Source of the DNA: an uncultured Bacilli bacterium
GTDB lineage: Bacteria > Bacillota_I > Bacilli_A > RF39 > UBA660
Assembly (NCBI GenBank): GCA_947589165.1
Contig: CANQCH010000004.1
Coordinates: 1-29,000, forward strand
DNA length: 29,000 bases
Reading direction: 5' to 3'
The notes below the pieces were generated by a model that was given only the letters and a program-made list of their open reading frames with translations, made no database searches and was not told the origin of the DNA. Positions 20,933-29,000 of the stretch are shown one piece after another. Positions within the stretch are counted from its first letter, which is position 1. Every line of letters starts with the position of its first letter. Both the position numbers and the translations under genes were made by a program.

Positions 20933-22249
20933 ATGGATAAAGCCAAAGATTTTTTAAATACAATGTTAAAAGAAAAGGCCAAACTGGTTATCGCTTGTAG
21001 TGGCGGACCAGATTCCATGTGTTTGCTTGATTTGGTCTTAAAAATAAAAAAAGTTAAGCAATTAACGATTATCATTGCCCATGTTAATCATAATTTACGA
21101 CCAGAAAGTAAAACGGAACAACAATTTTTACAAGAATATTGTGAAAAGAATAATTTAATATTTGAAACGATTGATTTAGATTTTCACGATCAATTTAATG
21201 AACAAAAGGGGCATGAAGAAAGATATAATTTTTTTAAAAAAGTAATTGCCAAGTATGGAGCCAAATATTTATTAACGGCGCATCATGCTGATGATTTAAT
21301 GGAAACCATTTTTTTAAGAATAGCCCGTGGTAGTACGTTATCCGGTTATTTAGGTTTTCCCAAAGTAAAGACTTATGATACTTATCAAGTTATTAGACCT
21401 TTATGGGATTATACCAAGGCCGATATATTAAAATATGATAAAGAAAATAAACTTCCCTTTTTTACGGATGAAAGTAATAATTCCTTAGCCATTACCCGCA
21501 ATAGATATCGGCACCAACTTTTGCCTTTTTTAAAAAAAGAAGATCCTAATATTGCCCAAAAATATGGTAAATTTAGTCAGGAACTAGCAGCCTATGATAC
21601 GTTTGTAAATGATTATATTGCTAAGTTGGATTGTTTAAAAGATAATTATTTGGATTTAAATAAATTAGCAGCTGAAAGTGAATTTATTAAAGAAAAAGCT
21701 CTTCAAGAATTAATCAAAAAGATTCAAAAAGATAATTGGTTAGAAGTAAGTGATGCCCTTATGCAAGAAATAAAAAAATTATTTGATGGGCGAAATCGAA
21801 GTATTGATTTAAATAATGCGTTTATTGCCCGCAGGGAATATCACAAGTTATATATTATGAATCGCCCAACGAAAGAAAGTTTTAGTTATGAATTAACTGA
21901 AGATTTAACCTTACCTATGGGTAAATTTACTTTTGCAGAAAACACACTGGATGAATCAAATTATACATTAAGATTAAATAGTAAAGAGATTGCTTTACCC
22001 TTAAAAGTACGCAGTAAAATGGTCGGCGATAAAATGACTGTAAAGAATTTAGCGGGCCATAAAAAGATAAAAGATATATTTATTGATGAAAAGATTCCTT
22101 TAGCTAAAAGAGCTGAAATTCCCTTGGTAGTAGATCATAATGATGTAATATTATGGATTCCAGGTGTAAAAAAATCGAAATTTGCCAAGACTAAAAAGGA
22201 AAAGTGTGATATAATAATTCATTATGAAGGTTTAGGTGAAAAAGAATGA
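20933..22249 (+). CDS. tilS: tRNA(Ile)-lysidine synthase
   Basis: A 438-residue TilS. It attaches lysine to C34 of the CAU-anticodon tRNA-Ile so that AUA codons are read as Ile, an essential step and fitting for this AUA-rich genome. The ATP-binding PP-loop SGGPDS is at residues 23-28, followed by AHVNHNLRPES and the TAHHADDLMET segment; the substrate-binding linker and a C-terminal domain (about 340-430, with KSKFAKTKKEK) are present, so it is the long form. GCGAGG upstream fixes the start. It overlaps ftsH by 4 bases (ATGA). In B. subtilis hpt lies between tilS and ftsH; it is missing here. Confidence 0.95.
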   Translation: MDKAKDFLNTMLKEKAKLVIACSGGPDSMCLLDLVLKIKKVKQLTIIIAHVNHNLRPESKTEQQFLQEYCEKNNLIFETIDLDFHDQFNEQKGHEERYNFFKKVIAKYGAKYLLTAHHADDLMETIFLRIARGSTLSGYLGFPKVKTYDTYQVIRPLWDYTKADILKYDKENKLPFFTDESNNSLAITRNRYRHQLLPFLKKEDPNIAQKYGKFSQELAAYDTFVNDYIAKLDCLKDNYLDLNKLAAESEFIKEKALQELIKKIQKDNWLEVSDALMQEIKKLFDGRNRSIDLNNAFIARREYHKLYIMNRPTKESFSYELTEDLTLPMGKFTFAENTLDESNYTLRLNSKEIALPLKVRSKMVGDKMTVKNLAGHKKIKDIFIDEKIPLAKRAEIPLVVDHNDVILWIPGVKKSKFAKTKKEKCDIIIHYEGLGEKE

Positions 22250-24204
22250 ATAAAAAAGCAAATGCAAATGATAATTTTAAAAACTATTTACCCTATATAA
22301 TTTTAATTGGCGTTATTGCTTTGGTCTTTACGATTTTAAATTTTCAAGGCAATAAAGTTAATGAATTAACGACGGGTGAGTTAATCAAAGAATTAAAAGA
22401 AGATAAAGTAACGGAAGTAGAAGTTACACCGAAAAGTAACGAAAGTATTTACTATATCACGGGTAAATTAGATGGTTATAAGAAAAATGAAACTTTTACG
22501 GCGAAAGTTATTGCTAGTGAATTAGATAACATTTTAATTTTAATTGAAAATAATGAAAATATAACTTCCTATAAAACGGAATCTGATCCCGGCGAAAGCA
22601 TGTTTTTATACATTGTTGTTAATGTTTTACCAATCGTGATTATTGTCATTGCCATGTATTTCTTAATTTCGCGGATGGCTAATGTTAATAAAGGATCAAT
22701 GGATTTTGCTCGGAGCAAAGCTCGTTTAAGTGATGAACATGATAAGAAGAATTTCAAAGATGTGGCTGGCCTAAAAGAAGAAAAAGAAGAAGTGGCCGAA
22801 TTAATTGACTTCTTAAAAAATCCTAAGAAATTTGAAAAATTAGGTGCTCGGATTCCGAAAGGGGTTTTATTAGTAGGTCCTCCAGGAACTGGTAAAACTT
22901 TACTCGCTAAGGCCATTGCTGGTGAAGCTAATGTTCCATTTTTCTTCATTAGTGGTTCTGATTTCGTCGAACTATATGTTGGGGTTGGTGCCAGTCGGGT
23001 TCGTGATATGTTTAAAGAAGCTAAAAGAAATGCCCCATGCTTAATCTTTATTGATGAAATTGATGCCGTTGGTCGTCAAAGAGGTACTGGTTTAGGCGGT
23101 GGTCATGATGAAAGAGAACAAACTTTAAACCAATTATTAACCGAAATGGATGGTTTTGGCGAAAACGAAGGTATTATTATCATCGCGGCAACGAATAGAC
23201 CAGATGTTCTAGATCCTGCGTTACTTCGTCCTGGTCGTTTTGACCGGCAAGTAACAGTTAGCCTACCGGATTCGAAAGAAAGAGAAGCAATCTTAAAAGT
23301 CCATGCTAAAAATAAAGTTTTAGCGGACGATGTTAATTTAGAAAATTTAAGTTTAAGAACGCCGGGCTTTAGTGGTGCGGATTTGGAAAACTTACTTAAT
23401 GAAGCGGCTTTACTAGCAGTAAGACGGAATAAAAACGCCATTACTATGGATGAAATTGATGAAGCGACGGACCGAGTTTTATTAGGCCCTGCTAAAACAA
23501 CCCGGAAAATAACGGATAAAGAAAAGAAATTAGTTAGTATTCACGAAGCTGGCCATGCGGTAATTGGTTTAAAATTAAAAGATGCGCAAGAAGTGCATAA
23601 AATTACCATTATTCCGCGGGGTATGGCCGGTGGTTATACCATGATGCTACCTAAAGAAGAAAAAATTGCCGTTTTAACGAAAAATGAATTACTTGCCCAA
23701 ATAACTGGTTTATTAGGAGGCCGTGTTAGTGAAGAAATGTTCTTAAAAGAAATTTCTACGGGGGCTAGTGATGACTTAAAGAAAGCGACACGAATTGCAA
23801 GAAGTATGGTTACTGAATATGGGATGAGTGATTTAGGCCCTGTTCAATATGAAGAAAAACAAGAAGGTGTTTTCTTAGGCCGTGACTACTCTAAATCAAA
23901 AAACTTCTCTGACCAAGTGGCTTTAGAAATTGACCAACAAACGCGGAGTATTATTGAACAATGTTATAAAGAAGCCAAAAAAATCATTGGTGATAATAAA
24001 GATTTAATTATGCGTTTAAGTGATGCCTTGATGAAATACGAAACCATCACTCGAGAACAAATTATGATGATTGTGGAAAATAAAAATGTCACTGATGAAA
24101 TGATAGAAGAAGCTAGTGAAAATAAAGATGCTGCGATAGAAAATGAAGAACCAAAGAAAAAGGTAAAAACCGAAGAAAAGGAAAAAGAGAAAGAAGGTAA
24201 ATAA
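22246..24204 (+). CDS. ftsH: ATP-dependent zinc metalloprotease FtsH
   Basis: A 652-residue membrane-anchored AAA+ protease. Two transmembrane segments (about 15-33 and 122-142) flank a small extracytoplasmic domain. The AAA module has Walker A GPPGTGKT at 211-218, Walker B FIDEID with its Asp at about 270, and the second region of homology ending in RPGRFDR. The zinc site HEAGH is at 433-437. FtsH forms hexamers and degrades membrane proteins and short-lived regulators. The C-terminal end is a highly charged Lys/Glu tail (KKKVKTEEKEKEKEGK). The start overlaps the tilS stop (ATGA) and the stop overlaps the secG start (TAATG), so tilS-ftsH-secG are translationally coupled. Confidence 0.98.
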   Translation: MNKKANANDNFKNYLPYIILIGVIALVFTILNFQGNKVNELTTGELIKELKEDKVTEVEVTPKSNESIYYITGKLDGYKKNETFTAKVIASELDNILILIENNENITSYKTESDPGESMFLYIVVNVLPIVIIVIAMYFLISRMANVNKGSMDFARSKARLSDEHDKKNFKDVAGLKEEKEEVAELIDFLKNPKKFEKLGARIPKGVLLVGPPGTGKTLLAKAIAGEANVPFFFISGSDFVELYVGVGASRVRDMFKEAKRNAPCLIFIDEIDAVGRQRGTGLGGGHDEREQTLNQLLTEMDGFGENEGIIIIAATNRPDVLDPALLRPGRFDRQVTVSLPDSKEREAILKVHAKNKVLADDVNLENLSLRTPGFSGADLENLLNEAALLAVRRNKNAITMDEIDEATDRVLLGPAKTTRKITDKEKKLVSIHEAGHAVIGLKLKDAQEVHKITIIPRGMAGGYTMMLPKEEKIAVLTKNELLAQITGLLGGRVSEEMFLKEISTGASDDLKKATRIARSMVTEYGMSDLGPVQYEEKQEGVFLGRDYSKSKNFSDQVALEIDQQTRSIIEQCYKEAKKIIGDNKDLIMRLSDALMKYETITREQIMMIVENKNVTDEMIEEASENKDAAIENEEPKKKVKTEEKEKEKEGK

Positions 24205-24422
24205 TGTTAGAAAATATTTTATTAGGTGTATCAATTTTACTTATTGCTATTGTTTTACTTCAAGGCAATAAAGCGAGTGATGCCGGAGCCATTATTACCG
24301 GTGGTAATGAAGCTTTATTTCAAAATATGAAAGAAAGAGGCTTAGAATTATTTATTAGTCGGGCCACCATGGTCTTAGGCTTAATCTTCTTTGTTATTTC
24401 ATTTATACTTTTCTTATATTAA
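24204..24422 (+). CDS. secG: Protein translocase subunit SecG
   Basis: A 72-residue SecG with two membrane segments (about 5-20 and 55-71) and the family linker: VLLQGNKASDAGAIITGG, matching the usual LLQ.GK.........GG pattern. SecG assists SecYEG-SecA export. Its ATG overlaps the ftsH stop. In B. subtilis secG is commonly followed by rnr and smpB, as here after the inserted pilin-like gene. A strong terminator follows. Confidence 0.93.
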   Translation: MLENILLGVSILLIAIVLLQGNKASDAGAIITGGNEALFQNMKERGLELFISRATMVLGLIFFVISFILFLY

Positions 24423-24424
24423 GA

Positions 24425-24451
24425 GTAAGGACTTAATAGTTCTTACTTTTT
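24425..24451 (+). terminator. Terminator of the tilS-ftsH-secG operon
   Basis: GTAAGGACT / AGTTCTTAC (one G-T pair) with a TAAT loop and five Ts. Confidence 0.88.
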
Positions 24452-24481
24452 ATTTTACATAAAGCTAAATTATGTTATACT

Positions 24482-24487
24482 TATAAT
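24482..24487 (+). promoter_or_regulatory. -10 box before the pilin-like gene
   Basis: A perfect TATAAT just upstream of the GTGAG ribosome site; no clear -35. Confidence 0.35.
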
Positions 24488-24497
24488 GTGAGAAAAT

Positions 24498-24905
24498 ATG
24501 AAAGATAAGCGTGCGTTTACATTAATTGAACTATTAGTGACAGTTGCTTTAATTGCTATTATTAGTATAGTAGTTGGTGTTAGTGTGGGTAACTTAATGA
24601 CGAATCAAAAACACAAAAATTATGATAGCTTTGTGGAAAACATGGAAGAAGCCGCTTGTGTTTTTATGCAAAATGATAATCGAACGGAAGGCTTATGCCA
24701 AGCTTATACCAGTTTATGTGATATTCATTTTAAAGATTTAATTAACAGTGGTCTCGTGAAGAAAAATGAAGAAAATCCAATGACGGGAGAAGCGGTCGAA
24801 AATGATTATGATAGTTATGTTCACGTCGAATACGTTGATGGCGAAAGAATTTGCACTTTCGTAGATCGTAAATGTACGGATGCTTATTGTCAAGAAAAGG
24901 AATAA
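24498..24905 (+). CDS. Cysteine-rich type IV pilin-like (pseudopilin) protein
   Basis: A 135-residue protein with a class III prepilin signal: MKDKRAFTLIELLVTVALIAI, where cleavage would fall before Phe7 (Ala instead of the usual Gly at -1) and Glu10 is the conserved fifth residue after cleavage. One N-terminal hydrophobic helix (7-30) follows, then a small globular part with six cysteines (in AACVF, GLCQ, SLCD, RICTF, RKCTD and AYCQ), enough for three disulphides. No prepilin peptidase, pilus ATPase or platform gene is in the window, so its machinery must be elsewhere. It lies between secG and rnr; the rnr ribosome site is within its last codons, so it probably shares the rnr transcript. Confidence 0.88.
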   Translation: MKDKRAFTLIELLVTVALIAIISIVVGVSVGNLMTNQKHKNYDSFVENMEEAACVFMQNDNRTEGLCQAYTSLCDIHFKDLINSGLVKKNEENPMTGEAVENDYDSYVHVEYVDGERICTFVDRKCTDAYCQEKE

Positions 24906-24910
24906 ACAAC

Positions 24911-27019
24911 ATGAAAGAAAGAATTATTAATGCCTTAGATAATATTACGAAAGCCCAAAGCGTGATGGCAATTAATGATATGCTAGGCTTATCAACAGTC
25001 GAAGAATTACAAGAATTACAAAAAAATATTCGGGATTTAGTTGAATCCGGGATTATGCATGAAACGCGAAAGAATGAATATTTATTAATTAAAAATTGCC
25101 AATCTTTAATGACAGGAAAAATTGCCATTAATAAACAAGGTAATGGTTTTCTTTTGGTTGAAGGACCAGATATTTTTATTGCTAAAGAAAATTTAAATGA
25201 TGCCATTAATGGTGATATGGTTGAAATTGATTTAATAAAATATCCCCATAGTGTGGAAGGAAAAGTCATCAAAATTTTAAAACGAAATTTAACTAATATT
25301 GTGGGCGAAATAATTAAGGAAAACGACAGGTTAGGCTTTAAAGCTGATGATGATAAATTATCTTTAAAATTAAAAATTGATTATGATTCTTTAAAACAAT
25401 GTGTTGAAGGTCATAAAGTTTTATTAAAAATTATCCGGGAAATTAGCCCTAATTTTTATCTAGCAAAAGTTGATAAAATATTAGGCCATAAAAATGATCC
25501 GGGCGTCGATATTATTTCAATTGCTTTAAGACATAATATTCCGATTGATTTTTCCCCAGAAACAATCAAAGAACTAGCCTTTATTCCCAATACGGTTAGT
25601 GATGCCGAATTAATTAATCGCCGTGATTTAACCGGGCAAAGAATATTTACAATTGATGGTGATGATACCAAAGATATTGATGATGCCATTAGTATTCTTA
25701 AAAAAGGCGAAAATTATCGTTTAGGCGTTCATATCGCCGATGTTTCGCATTATGTGAAAATGGGGACGGCTTTATATGATGATGCTTTTCTTCGGGGCAC
25801 ATCTTCTTATCTTGCGGATACGGTTATTCCGATGATACCACATCAATTATCAAATGGTATTTGTTCTTTAAACGAAGGGGAAGTTCGGTTAACTTTAAGT
25901 TGCGAAATGGTAATTAATCCCCGTGGTAAAGTTATTGATTATGATATTTTTGAATCATACATTAAATCGCAAAAGAAAATGACTTATAAAAATGTTAATC
26001 AAATTTTAGAACATGATATTATTCCGGTTGGTTATGAAGCTTTTGCTGATGATTTAAAATTAATGCAACAATTAGCTACAATCTTACGTAAAGAACGAAT
26101 TTCGCGGGGTTATTTGGATTTTGAAATTGATGAAGCGAAAGTTATTCAAGATGAAACGGGGAAGGCTATCGATATTGTAAAACGAACTCGAGGTTTAGGG
26201 GAAATGCTGATTGAAGACTTTATGATCGCGGCGAATGAAACAGTGGCGCGGCATATTACGAATATGGATTTACCTTTTATCTACCGGGTTCATGATATTC
26301 CTAGTAGCGAAAAGATTGAAGACTTTGTTAATTTAACGAAGCAAATGGGTTATAAATTAAATACGAATATAAAGAAATTAACTCCTTTAACAATGCAAAG
26401 TATTTTAAAAGAATTAAAACCGAAAAAGGAATTTCCGATTTTATCGGCCCTTCTTTTACGAAGCATGAAAAAGGCTAAATATAGTCCCAATAATATTCAT
26501 CACTTTGGTTTGGCTAGTGATTGTTATACCCATTTTACGAGCCCGATAAGACGGTTTCCCGATTTAACGGTTCATCGCTTAATTAGAATGTATTGTTTTG
26601 AACATAAAATGGATATGAACACCATAAACTATAATAGTAAATATTTAATTGACGTTGCTGAAAACTCGAGCGAAACTGAAGTAAATTCGGTGGAAGCGGA
26701 ACGGGATGTTTTAGATATGAAGATGGCCGAATATATGGAAGACCACATTGGTGAAGTATATACTGGCACGATAACATCTGTTGTTAATTTTGGTTTCTTT
26801 GTCGAACTTGAAAATTTAGTTGAAGGATTAGTGCATATAAGTTCCTTGGATGGTTATTATCTTTATGTGCCGGAAATGTTAGCTTTAGTAAATGAAAGTA
26901 CCAAAAATACTTATCGCATTGGCGATAAAGTATCCATCGTTGTAGCTGGTGCTTCTAAAGAAAATGGCACCATTGATTTTGTTCTTGATAAAGGAGAGAA
27001 TCATGGAAATAACGAATAA
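24911..27019 (+). CDS. rnr: Ribonuclease R
   Basis: A 702-residue RNase R, a 3'-5' exoribonuclease able to degrade structured RNA and involved in trans-translation quality control. Order: N-terminal helical domain, cold-shock RNA-binding domains (about 70-220), catalytic RNB domain with the IDGDDTKDIDDA acidic cluster from about residue 249, and a C-terminal S1 domain (about 613-690, VYTGTITSVVNFGFFVEL). Shorter than B. subtilis RNase R (about 780), lacking a long basic C-terminal tail. The frame is open upstream to 24872, but the ATG at 24911 has AAGGA at good spacing. It overlaps smpB by 17 bases. The rnr-smpB pairing is conserved in Firmicutes. Confidence 0.97.
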   Translation: MKERIINALDNITKAQSVMAINDMLGLSTVEELQELQKNIRDLVESGIMHETRKNEYLLIKNCQSLMTGKIAINKQGNGFLLVEGPDIFIAKENLNDAINGDMVEIDLIKYPHSVEGKVIKILKRNLTNIVGEIIKENDRLGFKADDDKLSLKLKIDYDSLKQCVEGHKVLLKIIREISPNFYLAKVDKILGHKNDPGVDIISIALRHNIPIDFSPETIKELAFIPNTVSDAELINRRDLTGQRIFTIDGDDTKDIDDAISILKKGENYRLGVHIADVSHYVKMGTALYDDAFLRGTSSYLADTVIPMIPHQLSNGICSLNEGEVRLTLSCEMVINPRGKVIDYDIFESYIKSQKKMTYKNVNQILEHDIIPVGYEAFADDLKLMQQLATILRKERISRGYLDFEIDEAKVIQDETGKAIDIVKRTRGLGEMLIEDFMIAANETVARHITNMDLPFIYRVHDIPSSEKIEDFVNLTKQMGYKLNTNIKKLTPLTMQSILKELKPKKEFPILSALLLRSMKKAKYSPNNIHHFGLASDCYTHFTSPIRRFPDLTVHRLIRMYCFEHKMDMNTINYNSKYLIDVAENSSETEVNSVEAERDVLDMKMAEYMEDHIGEVYTGTITSVVNFGFFVELENLVEGLVHISSLDGYYLYVPEMLALVNESTKNTYRIGDKVSIVVAGASKENGTIDFVLDKGENHGNNE

Positions 27020-27419
27020 AAAAGCCTATTTTAATTATTTTATTTTAAAAGAAATAGAAGCGGGAATTGCGCTTAACGGAACCGAAATTAAAAGCATTCG
27101 CAAGGGAGCCGTTAATATTAAAGATAGTTATGTTCGCATTAAAAATGAAGAAGCCTATCTTATCAACGCTTATATTGAAAAATATGAAGAAGGTAATAAT
27201 TTTAATCACAATCCTACCCGGGAACGTAAGTTACTATTACATAAACGGGAAATTAGAAAATTATATCAAGAAGTACAACAAGAAGGCGTTACTTTAATTC
27301 CTTTAAAATTATATTTAAAAGATAGTAAAGCTAAAGTATTAATCGGCGTTGGTAAAGGGAAAAAAATCTATGATAAACGGGAAGCTATTAAAAGAAAAGA
27401 ATGGGAAAGATCCCAATAA
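27003..27419 (+). CDS. smpB: SsrA-binding protein SmpB
   Basis: A 138-residue SmpB, which binds tmRNA and brings it to stalled ribosomes. Landmark motifs: NKKAYFNYFILKEIEAGI, GTEIKSIRKG, the HNPTRERKLLLHKREI stretch and the C-terminal KKIYDKREAIKRKEWER tail that enters the mRNA channel. The upstream in-frame start at 26949 would lie deep inside rnr; the ATG at 27003 has AAGGAGAG upstream and gives the standard N-terminus. The gene starts inside the end of rnr in another frame. The ssrA tmRNA gene often found nearby is not recognisable in this window. Confidence 0.97.
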   Translation: MEITNKKAYFNYFILKEIEAGIALNGTEIKSIRKGAVNIKDSYVRIKNEEAYLINAYIEKYEEGNNFNHNPTRERKLLLHKREIRKLYQEVQQEGVTLIPLKLYLKDSKAKVLIGVGKGKKIYDKREAIKRKEWERSQ

Positions 27420-27429
27420 GGAGTAGTAA

Positions 27430-28518
27430 ATGAGAAAAGTGCGAATACGGTTAAATCGAAGAAATAAGAAAAAAATTATTGGCTGTCTAATTGCTTTAAT
27501 TTTGATTGGTGGTATCACAGGTGCCATTTTACTTACTAAAGTAAAACCCAAGACGAGTGCGAAGGACAAGACCAATAACCAAGTTAATAACGCGGTTGAA
27601 GAACAACCAAAACTAAAAATTGTCGATGTTGATTCGAAAAGTCGGCCTTATGCGGTAATGATTAATAATATTAATATTGCGCGGCCTTATCAAAGTGGCT
27701 TACAAGATGCCTATATTATTTATGAATTAATTGCTGAAGGCGGTATTACCAGAATGATGGCCTTATTTAAAGATCAAACTACAGCGCGAATTGGGACGGT
27801 AAGAAGCTCTCGCCATTATTATCTAGATTATGCCATGGAAAATGATGCCATTTATGTCCATTGGGGTTGGTCACCACAAGCCGAAAGTGATGTTAAAAAA
27901 TATGGAATTAATAATATAAATGGGTTAGTTTATGGTAATACATATTTTTGGAAAGATCCTGAGGTTCGAAAGAAGGGGGTTGGAACCGAACATACCGCTT
28001 ATACTAGCATCGAAAAATTAGATGCGGCAGTGGCCAAATTAAAATATCGGACCGAAACAAATAAAGACTTATTATTTAATTATTCCATCACGGAAATTGA
28101 CTTAAGCAAACGGGAAGGCGCGATAAGTGCTACGGCAATCGATATTAATTATTCTAGTAGTTATAAGAATCATTATGATTATGATGCGGAAACGAAAACG
28201 TATAAACGAAGTGTTAATGGTAAAGCTCATACTGATTATGTTACCGGTAAACAATATGAATTTAAAAATATTATAGTTTATCAAGTCGCTAATTCAAGTA
28301 TTTCGGGTGATTATAAAAATCGGCAAGATATCGATAATTTAGGAACCGGAACCGGTTACTTTATCACGGATGGATATGCCGTACCAATTAAATGGTCTAA
28401 AAAATCGCGGGAAGCCCAAACGGTTTATACTTATGAAAATGGTGAAGAAATTACCTTAAATGATGGAAACTGTTTTATTCAAATTCAACCGAAAGGACAA
28501 ACCTTGAATATAAATTAA
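27430..28518 (+). CDS. DUF3048 (YerB-like) exported protein
   Basis: A 362-residue protein with a basic N-terminus and a membrane anchor at about 14-37 (no lipobox Cys, unlike YerB lipoproteins), then an extracytoplasmic DUF3048 domain: RPYAVMINNINIARPYQSGL, YELIAEGGITRMMALFKD and GTVRSSRHYYLDYA are the typical blocks; the C-terminal part (about 235-355) is the second DUF3048 subdomain. Its activity is unknown. AAGGAG lies upstream and the gene is 10 bases after smpB, so it is likely in the rnr-smpB transcript. There is an odd local stretch of charged residues after the anchor (KVKPKTSAKDKTNN), probably a linker. Confidence 0.9.
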   Translation: MRKVRIRLNRRNKKKIIGCLIALILIGGITGAILLTKVKPKTSAKDKTNNQVNNAVEEQPKLKIVDVDSKSRPYAVMINNINIARPYQSGLQDAYIIYELIAEGGITRMMALFKDQTTARIGTVRSSRHYYLDYAMENDAIYVHWGWSPQAESDVKKYGINNINGLVYGNTYFWKDPEVRKKGVGTEHTAYTSIEKLDAAVAKLKYRTETNKDLLFNYSITEIDLSKREGAISATAIDINYSSSYKNHYDYDAETKTYKRSVNGKAHTDYVTGKQYEFKNIIVYQVANSSISGDYKNRQDIDNLGTGTGYFITDGYAVPIKWSKKSREAQTVYTYENGEEITLNDGNCFIQIQPKGQTLNIN

Positions 28519-28549
28519 TTATGAATAATAAGATTAAAAAGGAGGAATT

Positions 28550-28810
28550 ATGCAAGAAATATTAGACTTTATCGCGACTAATTATTTATGGTTTTTAGGA
28601 GTAACAGTAGTTTTAATCTTGGCTTTAATTGGTTATTTTGTCGATGTGAAAAAAGACCAAGATGATAGCCCTTTTAAACTAAAGAAAAAGGAAAAAGAGG
28701 CAGTTAAACCGGCCGAAGATATGGAAAATATTACGGTGGCTACCAACATGAGTTTAAATGAAATGATTAATAATGGTAATCAAATGAAAAATCCGGAAAA
28801 TAATAAATAG
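28550..28810 (+). CDS. Small single-pass membrane protein, unrecognised
   Basis: An 86-residue protein with one membrane segment (about 10-31, LWFLGVTVVLILALIGYFVD) followed by a charged cytoplasmic-type tail (KKEKEAVKP...). I do not recognise a family. Start is fixed by AAAAGGAGG 6 bases upstream. It follows the DUF3048 gene by 31 bases in the same orientation, so it may be part of that transcript and work at the same membrane site; this is inference. Confidence 0.75.
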   Translation: MQEILDFIATNYLWFLGVTVVLILALIGYFVDVKKDQDDSPFKLKKKEKEAVKPAEDMENITVATNMSLNEMINNGNQMKNPENNK

Positions 28811-28899
28811 ACAAATTCAATTTTTAAGAAAATTTATCTCTTATTTTGGCTTACAAAAAAAGATTTTGATATTAAATATTTTTATATAAAAAATTTTAC

Positions 28900-28905
28900 T
28901 ATAAT
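28900..28905 (+). promoter_or_regulatory. -10 box before a possible small RNA
   Basis: A perfect TATAAT with poor -35 support, upstream of the structured region at 28912-29000. Confidence 0.35.
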
Positions 28906-28911
28906 TAAAGA

Positions 28912-29000
28912 ACGTAGAAATATGGATCTTTCTATATCCACGTTTTATACTTTTCCAAGTCAACTTTCAAAAAAGTCATTTGACTTTTTTTTTTTTTTTT
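28912..29000 (+). ncRNA. Possible small structured RNA or leader, runs to the window edge
   Basis: Starting about 7 bases after a TATAAT, the sequence opens with ACGT...ACGT ends (28912-28943) that enclose two mutually exclusive hairpins: TAGAAA/TTTCTA or TGGAT/ATCCA. It ends in AAAAAAGTC-ATTT-GACTTTTTT plus a long T-run. There is no open reading frame of note. It may be a small RNA, or a leader of a gene beyond the window. No known RNA family recognised. Confidence 0.35.
28972..29000 (+). terminator. Hairpin terminator at the window end
   Basis: AAAAAAGTC / GACTTTTTT stem with loop ATTT, running into an uninterrupted T-tract to the last base. The stem is A/T-symmetric, so it could also stop transcription from the right. 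Confidence 0.8.

Noticed and set aside
22569..23441. Two minus-strand frames inside ftsH
   Set aside because: Shadows of the conserved AAA domain coding region.
24742..25272. 176-codon open frame on the minus strand
   Set aside because: It is antisense to the pilin-like gene and rnr, has no ribosome site and no recognisable protein features.
26949..27002. Earlier start for smpB inside rnr
   Set aside because: The ATG at 27003 has the ribosome site and the family-typical N-terminus.
1..29000. CRISPR arrays, tRNA or rRNA genes, tmRNA, known riboswitches
   Set aside because: I saw no regular spaced repeats, no cloverleaf with a T-loop GTTCGA-type core in a gene-free region, and no known riboswitch core; a covariance search would be needed to exclude weak cases.

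Overview
This is a low-GC, AT-rich chromosomal window that reads with the standard bacterial code: TGA acts as a stop, including inside prfB, where it is bypassed by frameshifting. yabG, veg, spoVG, yabP, yabQ, divIC and spo0A together point to a spore-forming Bacillota (Firmicutes). A gut Bacilli/Erysipelotrichia-like lineage is my guess, but no gene here fixes the genus. Shine-Dalgarno sites are strong (GGAGG type). Many promoters have an extended -10 (TGnTATAAT type) with a poor -35.

Layout. (1) 1-2585: sporulation and division genes in an order like B. subtilis: yabG (5' end outside the window), veg, spoVG, an unrecognised gene, yabP, yabQ, divIC. (2) 2569-3150: clpP on the minus strand, its tail overlapping divIC. 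(3) 3258-7781: a glycolytic operon, gapA-pgk-tpiA, led by a TGS-domain nucleoside kinase whose 3' end overlaps gapA, closed by a strong terminator. (4) 7940-8707: spo0A alone, with several Spo0A-box-like sites in its promoter, one an exact match. (5) 8808-11294: secA. (6) 11295-19768: about 8.5 kb of accessory DNA between secA and prfB, which are neighbours in many Firmicutes. It holds a Nudix gene flanked by the secA 3' end and by a second, diverged copy of the last 13 SecA codons; a large unrecognised protein; a broken KilA-N-like fragment; a membrane-anchored XRE regulator; an unrecognised gene; a broken GNAT gene; a zinc-ribbon membrane protein; and two cell-surface enzymes (polysaccharide deacetylase and acyltransferase) that each carry a homopolymer tract at a sensitive place. 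(7) 19806-24451: prfB with a programmed frameshift, then tilS-ftsH-secG. (8) 24498-28810: a lone cysteine-rich pilin-like protein, rnr, smpB, a DUF3048 protein and a small membrane protein. (9) 28811-29000: a possible small structured transcript ending in a hairpin plus T-run.

How the genes fit together. The housekeeping genes cover sporulation control (Spo0A, YabG, YabP, YabQ, SpoVG), division (DivIC), central glycolysis, protein export (SecA, SecG), proteolysis (ClpP, FtsH), translation termination and rescue (RF2, SmpB, RNase R) and tRNA-Ile decoding (TilS). The most interesting parts are the apparent integration scar at the 3' end of secA and the possible slipped-strand switching of the surface-modification pair: a T19 tract forms the promoter spacer of the deacetylase and a G9 tract lies in the acyltransferase reading frame.
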